Shown here: in pieces, positions 44,937 through 64,000 of the stretch
How the letters are laid out: each line of letters begins with the position of its first letter
Position numbering within the stretch: the first letter of the stretch is position 1
The notes under the pieces: model-generated
What the model was told of the DNA's origin: nothing
Databases searched by the model: none
Seen by the model: the letters and a program-made list of their open reading frames with translations, nothing else
Assembly (NCBI GenBank): GCA_034509495.1
Contig: CM067515.1
Coordinates: 12,106,101 to 12,170,100, forward strand
Origin: Acestrorhynchus altus
Taxonomy: Eukaryota > Chordata > Actinopteri > Characiformes > Acestrorhynchidae
Direction: 5' to 3'
Length of the DNA stretch: 64,000 nt
Program-made: the position numbers and the translations under genes

Positions 44937-45460
44937 AAACAAAAGGGTATCTTGGGGAACTCAAATGAGATGGTAAATCTATCAAAATAGCCGAAACCTT
45001 TCACCTCCATTCGGGAAGTGCTGGCCTAGCGGTGGCATGGGTGCATCAGCAAATCCAAAAACGAGAAAAAAGAAACAGTGGCAACGGGAACACTGAGAAA
45101 GAGTCAATCACAAGAACAGCAGTAGTACTAATAGTCACAGAAGTCTAATTTCCTGGGTTTCTGGTAGCCTGTTGGGGGTTTATCCCGTTTTTTTTCCAGA
45201 TAAGTTTTCTGGGATTTTTCCAGGCTCTTTTCAGGCTCACATGTCCAGGCACCGGTCCGGCAGCGGCTTTCGGCACACAGGTGCCGAAATCTCCATGGGT
45301 GGTTTCTGGTCTCTTCCCCTCCGCTCTCCTCTTCATCCCAGCCAAAAGTTTGGTGTTGATCTGTCCTCCACCTGGCTCTTTCTGCCCGTGTTAAAAACGT
45401 TAAAACAGGTTCCTCTGTCCGTTTTGCTCGCTGCGGGTTTTCCAGCTGGTGTAGGCACTC

Positions 45461-60447
<14,987 letters not shown>

Positions 60448-60860
60448 TAGCTCGCTGTGCGGAGCAGCAGCCCGGTGTCGGTCAGTCCGCTCGGCCCCGG
60501 CCGCTCAATGGGAGACGCTGCTGCTCTTCTCGCCCGTTTCACTCCCAGCCTGCGAATCGACACCGCTGCAAAAGCGAGTCTTTAAACATTTACACACTCG
60601 TCTGAATGACAGGCGGCTGTTTTTGGTAATTGTTGCCGCGCTCTGCGCGCTCTGACAGCTTTATCGTGAGGTACCGGAGAGCGACACCGATCTCTCGCGA
60701 TGCCAACGGCCCATTGAGGCCTGCGCGATCTTGAGGGCGAGATTTAACAAGGGCTGCTGGGAAATGTATTTTTAAAGGATTCCTTTTCCTTTAAACGGGT
60801 TCCTGCTACGTGGTGGTGCGCGCGCAGCTAGGCGGCAAAGTTTTTATAGTTACAAAGACA
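60448..60860 (-). promoter_or_regulatory. ube2d4: ube2d4 CpG-rich promoter and 5' UTR
   Basis: Dense CpG block around and upstream of the ATG, including a TCTCGCGA palindrome at ~60693-60700, an element common in TATA-less housekeeping promoters. GC content drops abruptly beyond ~60860. No gene was found on the plus strand side, so a bidirectional promoter is not supported. Confidence 0.65.
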
Positions 60861-61839
60861 ATATATATTTGTGATAAATTATAAATACACAACATTGGCC
60901 AACTGCTGCATCAGTTCCTATATCGGTCACTCATATTAGTCAATCATATAATAGTAAGGCGGTGACCAAAATGGATTATTAGTGAGGAATCCAGCTGCTC
61001 ATTTCCGAGCATTAAAGCCCAGTTTAAATGCTTCCAGTACATGTTTACTGCTCTGTCCTCATGAAACCTGCAACCTGCATTTCTGAGATGTAAAATAAGT
61101 TCTTATGAGAAAATAGACACAGGTACTTTTTTTCATCAAAACATGGTAAAATACATACAAATATTTCAATTCTGTCAAATCAAAAAAAAAAAAACTAGGA
61201 TGTCCCAAAAACAATAAATGTGGCACGTGTGACTGTCTCCTAGAAATACTTTTGGTATTTCTTTTGGTGAATCAAAGTATGTCAAGCTACAAAAACATCC
61301 CACAAAATCGTTCTAAAGGTTAAACAACACTGTAACAAACACAGTTCATGCTATTTGTTATGTAAATGGGACTATTAACTTTAATTTCCTGCCTTCGCAC
61401 AAGTGCTTGTTAGCGAGAACTCATAAGTTCGTGGCTCTTTGGCCAGGAACAGACTAGGATGAAACAAATTTACCAAAAAACTATCACTCTAAAGTCTCAC
61501 AGTCATTCCACAGCATTTCAGCTCTGCTCCAACACACATTTCCTTTAACCTTCATAATTTTAGGTGATGTAAACCTTTGTGTTCTGCTTCTCTGCTGCTG
61601 TCTTGATTTGTTTGGTCAGCAACCACAATAACAGAGCTCTAACTGGCCAGCCTGATTTTAATGTAGATGACACAGAACATCGAATGACTCCGATTGAAAA
61701 AGAAAGAAAGATGCAGCATCACAGTCCATTCATTTTGGACTCAGTGTGAAAGATGTTATTAATATGCATATGTTAACAAACTTGATGTGTTTTTTTCATG
61801 TGTAAAAATCTCAGTATGAAAGGGCAGACTAATAACTCT
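60861..61839. other. Intergenic DNA upstream of ube2d4, nothing recognised
   Basis: AT-rich after the CpG block ends; no coding frames beyond chance length. Confidence 0.6.
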
Positions 61840-62340
61840 GGTTATGTGGACACATGCAGTATGAGGTATGTGTTATTAGAGAGCATGTATCTAGTATCTG
61901 GGAGGATGGTACTATGTATTATTTTAGAGAATGCATGTATTATCAGAGAGTATATGTATTATTCAGTTGTATTTAGTATGTACTATGTATTATTTATCAG
62001 TGTGCTGTATGTATTATTAGGGAGCATGTAGTATTTATGTTCCATTAGCATGTAGTATATATTATTCAGTAGTAAATTGTATGTATTTTCCAATAGTAAG
62101 TATTATTTAGTTGTATGTTGTATGTATTATTAGGGATTATGTAGTATGTATTATCCAGTAGTATGTTGTATATATTTTTAGTAGTGTGCTGTATGTATTT
62201 TTCACTAGCATTTTGTAAGTATTCTTCATGTAGAATGCGTTATGTATTATTAGACAGAATGTTCTATGTTGTATAAATGAATGTTGGCAGTATGCAGTAT
62301 ATATTATTCACTAGTGTGTTGTATTTGTTATGACATACAT
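61840..62340. repeat. Degenerate TATGTATTATT minisatellite
   Basis: About 15 imperfect units of GTATGTTGTATGTATTATTC / AGGGAGCATGTAGTATGTATTA type, spacing ~25-40 bp, upstream of ube2d4. No gene-like reading. Confidence 0.75.
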
Positions 62341-63137
62341 TTATTTCACATTAATTCCATCTAAAGCATGGCTTTTTAATGAGACAGGGAGAAAGTTTAA
62401 GTGTGACTTAACATCTGATCCACTAGAGGTCGGTGTCTGAATGGGAAATCTGAAGCAGAGCCACAACACTTAACCAAGCTGGGAACATAGGTGACAGCTC
62501 TGCCTTTAGCCCCCTCTCATTTTTAAATACCTGGGAATGATCAGTGAACTTAAAAAATAGTTTTTCTTATTAATATAGTTGTTGTTGTCAAGTATGCATT
62601 ACCCCATAGTATACAGTGTGTGGTATTAGTGTGCAGTATGTATAATTATGTAAAGTGTAGTACAGATTTCTACATAGTATGCAGAATTTTTTCATTATAT
62701 TAATTATATATTTATTGAAACATTAATGATGATGTTCGTGATTTAATTCTTTAAACAGTAATAATAATAGTTCGTTATTAAATGTGATTGTATTCATGTT
62801 TGCTTTTATTTATGTTCATGAGGAATTTAATAGTAAAGATCACCCTTCACTGTACAATATTAACATACAATAATGGAAGCACAAAATATATCATGCTTTA
62901 TCAATACATACATACACATTAATTCTGCCATGTCCCTCAAAACCTTGTACCTCCAAAAAGTACAATGCACTTAAGAAGGATGAAACCTTATTAACTTTTA
63001 ATGGAATCAATGTAAAAATTTTTAGAACATTTACATTGGTCCATTCATCTGATACAATGTAAAATACAACCACCAAAAAAAAAATCAGGTATTGTGAGTG
63101 ACACACACAGACACACACACACACACACACACACCCA

Positions 63138-63174
<37 letters not shown>

Positions 63175-64000
63175 AAAACATTAGTGAGGTAAGGTACTGA
63201 TAACGAATGATTAGTTACAGATAAGTCTCTCATTCTTATCCCAGAGATACTGGCTGGAGCTCCAGCACTCTAGAGAAGTCAGCTTCACTGCTCCACAGCT
63301 CAGTGCTGCAGGGCTTCATTTATACCCCTCTATCTACTGGATGGCATTGGGCATGGGGATATAGAGCCATGCGTGTCTGCTCCACAGCCACTGTCCTGTT
63401 ATTTTGGCAGTGATTCTCTAGGAAGATTACACATGCTGTGCATGAACTAAATGCCTGTGTCATGGGTGAAATGGGTGCGCTGTAAAGTAGCTAAACTGTG
63501 TAAATAGCTAGATATACAGTATCAACACAGTGGTAAATAAGCAGATAAACAGGGAGCTATAGTTTTATATTAATGAATAACACTGAAGGCCTAAACTGAA
63601 ACACATCCTGTTAATAAAACAAAGAAAAAACAGAAGTGAATAAACTTATTACTAAGAAGAAAGAAGAAGAATGCATCTTTTGGAGCTGTTACAGCTGGTA
63701 GTGTATGCTGTCTGATAAAGGCTAGAACAGGACAGATAACAACACTGACTGAGGGCCTGCAGTCGTGTTCAGTTCAGTCCCGTAACACACTGCCAGCTCC
63801 TGCTGCAATGCAACAAGTCATTACACAGCAGTTACAATGCAGCGTATTGTCCTGCACAGCGCCTTCACTTCACTTCTGTCTGTTGTGTAAGTGTTTAGAT
63901 ACGGCTCACCCCCACCCCTTACCCCCTCCTCTTCAATTCTGTTTCTTATCACATACATGAATATCAAGTGGCCCAGGCTGATCCTTTTTTTGTAATGTAA
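62341..64000. other. Intergenic DNA, mostly unrecognised
   Basis: Holds a (CA)n tract, and at ~63245-63330 a piece resembling the 33 kb duplication (GAAGTCAGCTTCACTGCTCC, ACAGCTCAGTGCTG). No gene seen. Confidence 0.5.
63100..63172. repeat. (CA)n microsatellite with CCCAC interruptions
   Basis: CA units interrupted by CAGAC and CCCAC. Confidence 0.95.

Larger units (their letters stand above)
38186..45460 (-). other. ube2d4 downstream region; possible long 3' UTR
   Basis: No coding exon was recognised. An AATAAA on the minus strand at 38192-38197 could end a very long 3' UTR, but closer hexamers exist (e.g. near 44790). The interval is relatively poor in recognisable transposons apart from a LINE relic at ~39300-39640 and a (CACACACTCT)n tract. 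UTR extent is speculative. Confidence 0.25.

Noticed and set aside
45145..45345. 66 aa minus-strand frame just after the ube2d4 stop
   Set aside because: No homology I recognise, no splice or start context; most likely chance in 3' UTR sequence.
60448..60660. Possible divergent gene sharing the ube2d4 CpG block
   Set aside because: The plus-strand 72 aa frame has no homology and no downstream exons were found to 64000.

Overview
This is vertebrate nuclear DNA, almost certainly from a teleost. It is AT-rich, with multi-exon genes split by GT-AG introns, many (CA)n/(GT)n microsatellites, and several fish-type Tc1/mariner relics. The foldback and MITE-like repeats resemble ones I know from otophysan fishes (catfish, characin and carp relatives), but the species assignment is inference.

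Two protein-coding genes are supported, both on the minus strand and arranged head to tail. (1) ube2d4, a class I ubiquitin-conjugating enzyme E2 of the UbcH5 family: 7 coding exons from 60447 (ATG) to 45461 (stop), 147 aa, complete. (2) dbnl (drebrin-like / mAbp1 / HIP-55), an actin-binding adaptor: 15 coding exons from 34067 (ATG) to 2908 (stop), 470 aa, with an N-terminal ADF-H domain, a charged helical middle, a Pro/Tyr-rich linker and a C-terminal SH3 domain. I traced exon boundaries by hand; every junction keeps frame and uses GT/AG. UBE2D4 upstream of DBNL in the same direction matches my memory of the human 7p13 order, so the block looks like conserved synteny. The two proteins do not share a known pathway.

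Layout: 1-2907 is the dbnl 3' flank and probable 3' UTR, with a foldback repeat at 1-545. 2908-34067 is dbnl, whose introns hold Tc1/mariner relics, an internally deleted LINE fragment, a possible second LINE tail, foldback repeats and a tandem duplication. 34068-34360 is the GC-rich dbnl promoter. 34361-45460 is intergenic DNA, part of it perhaps a long ube2d4 3' UTR, with a MITE and a LINE relic. 45461-60447 is ube2d4, with a 10.4 kb first intron. 60448-60860 is its CpG-rich promoter. 60861-64000 is intergenic, with a degenerate TATGTATTAT-type minisatellite and a (CA)n tract.

The most interesting signal is how dinucleotide repeats sit against dbnl splice sites. A pure ~114 bp (TG)n runs directly into the exon 5 acceptor in place of a polypyrimidine tract. 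Exon 10 has (TG)n just before its acceptor and (AC)n just after its donor, so the two could pair and loop out the exon. Exon 7's donor is followed closely by (AC)n. No novel gene system, CRISPR array, tRNA or rRNA was seen.
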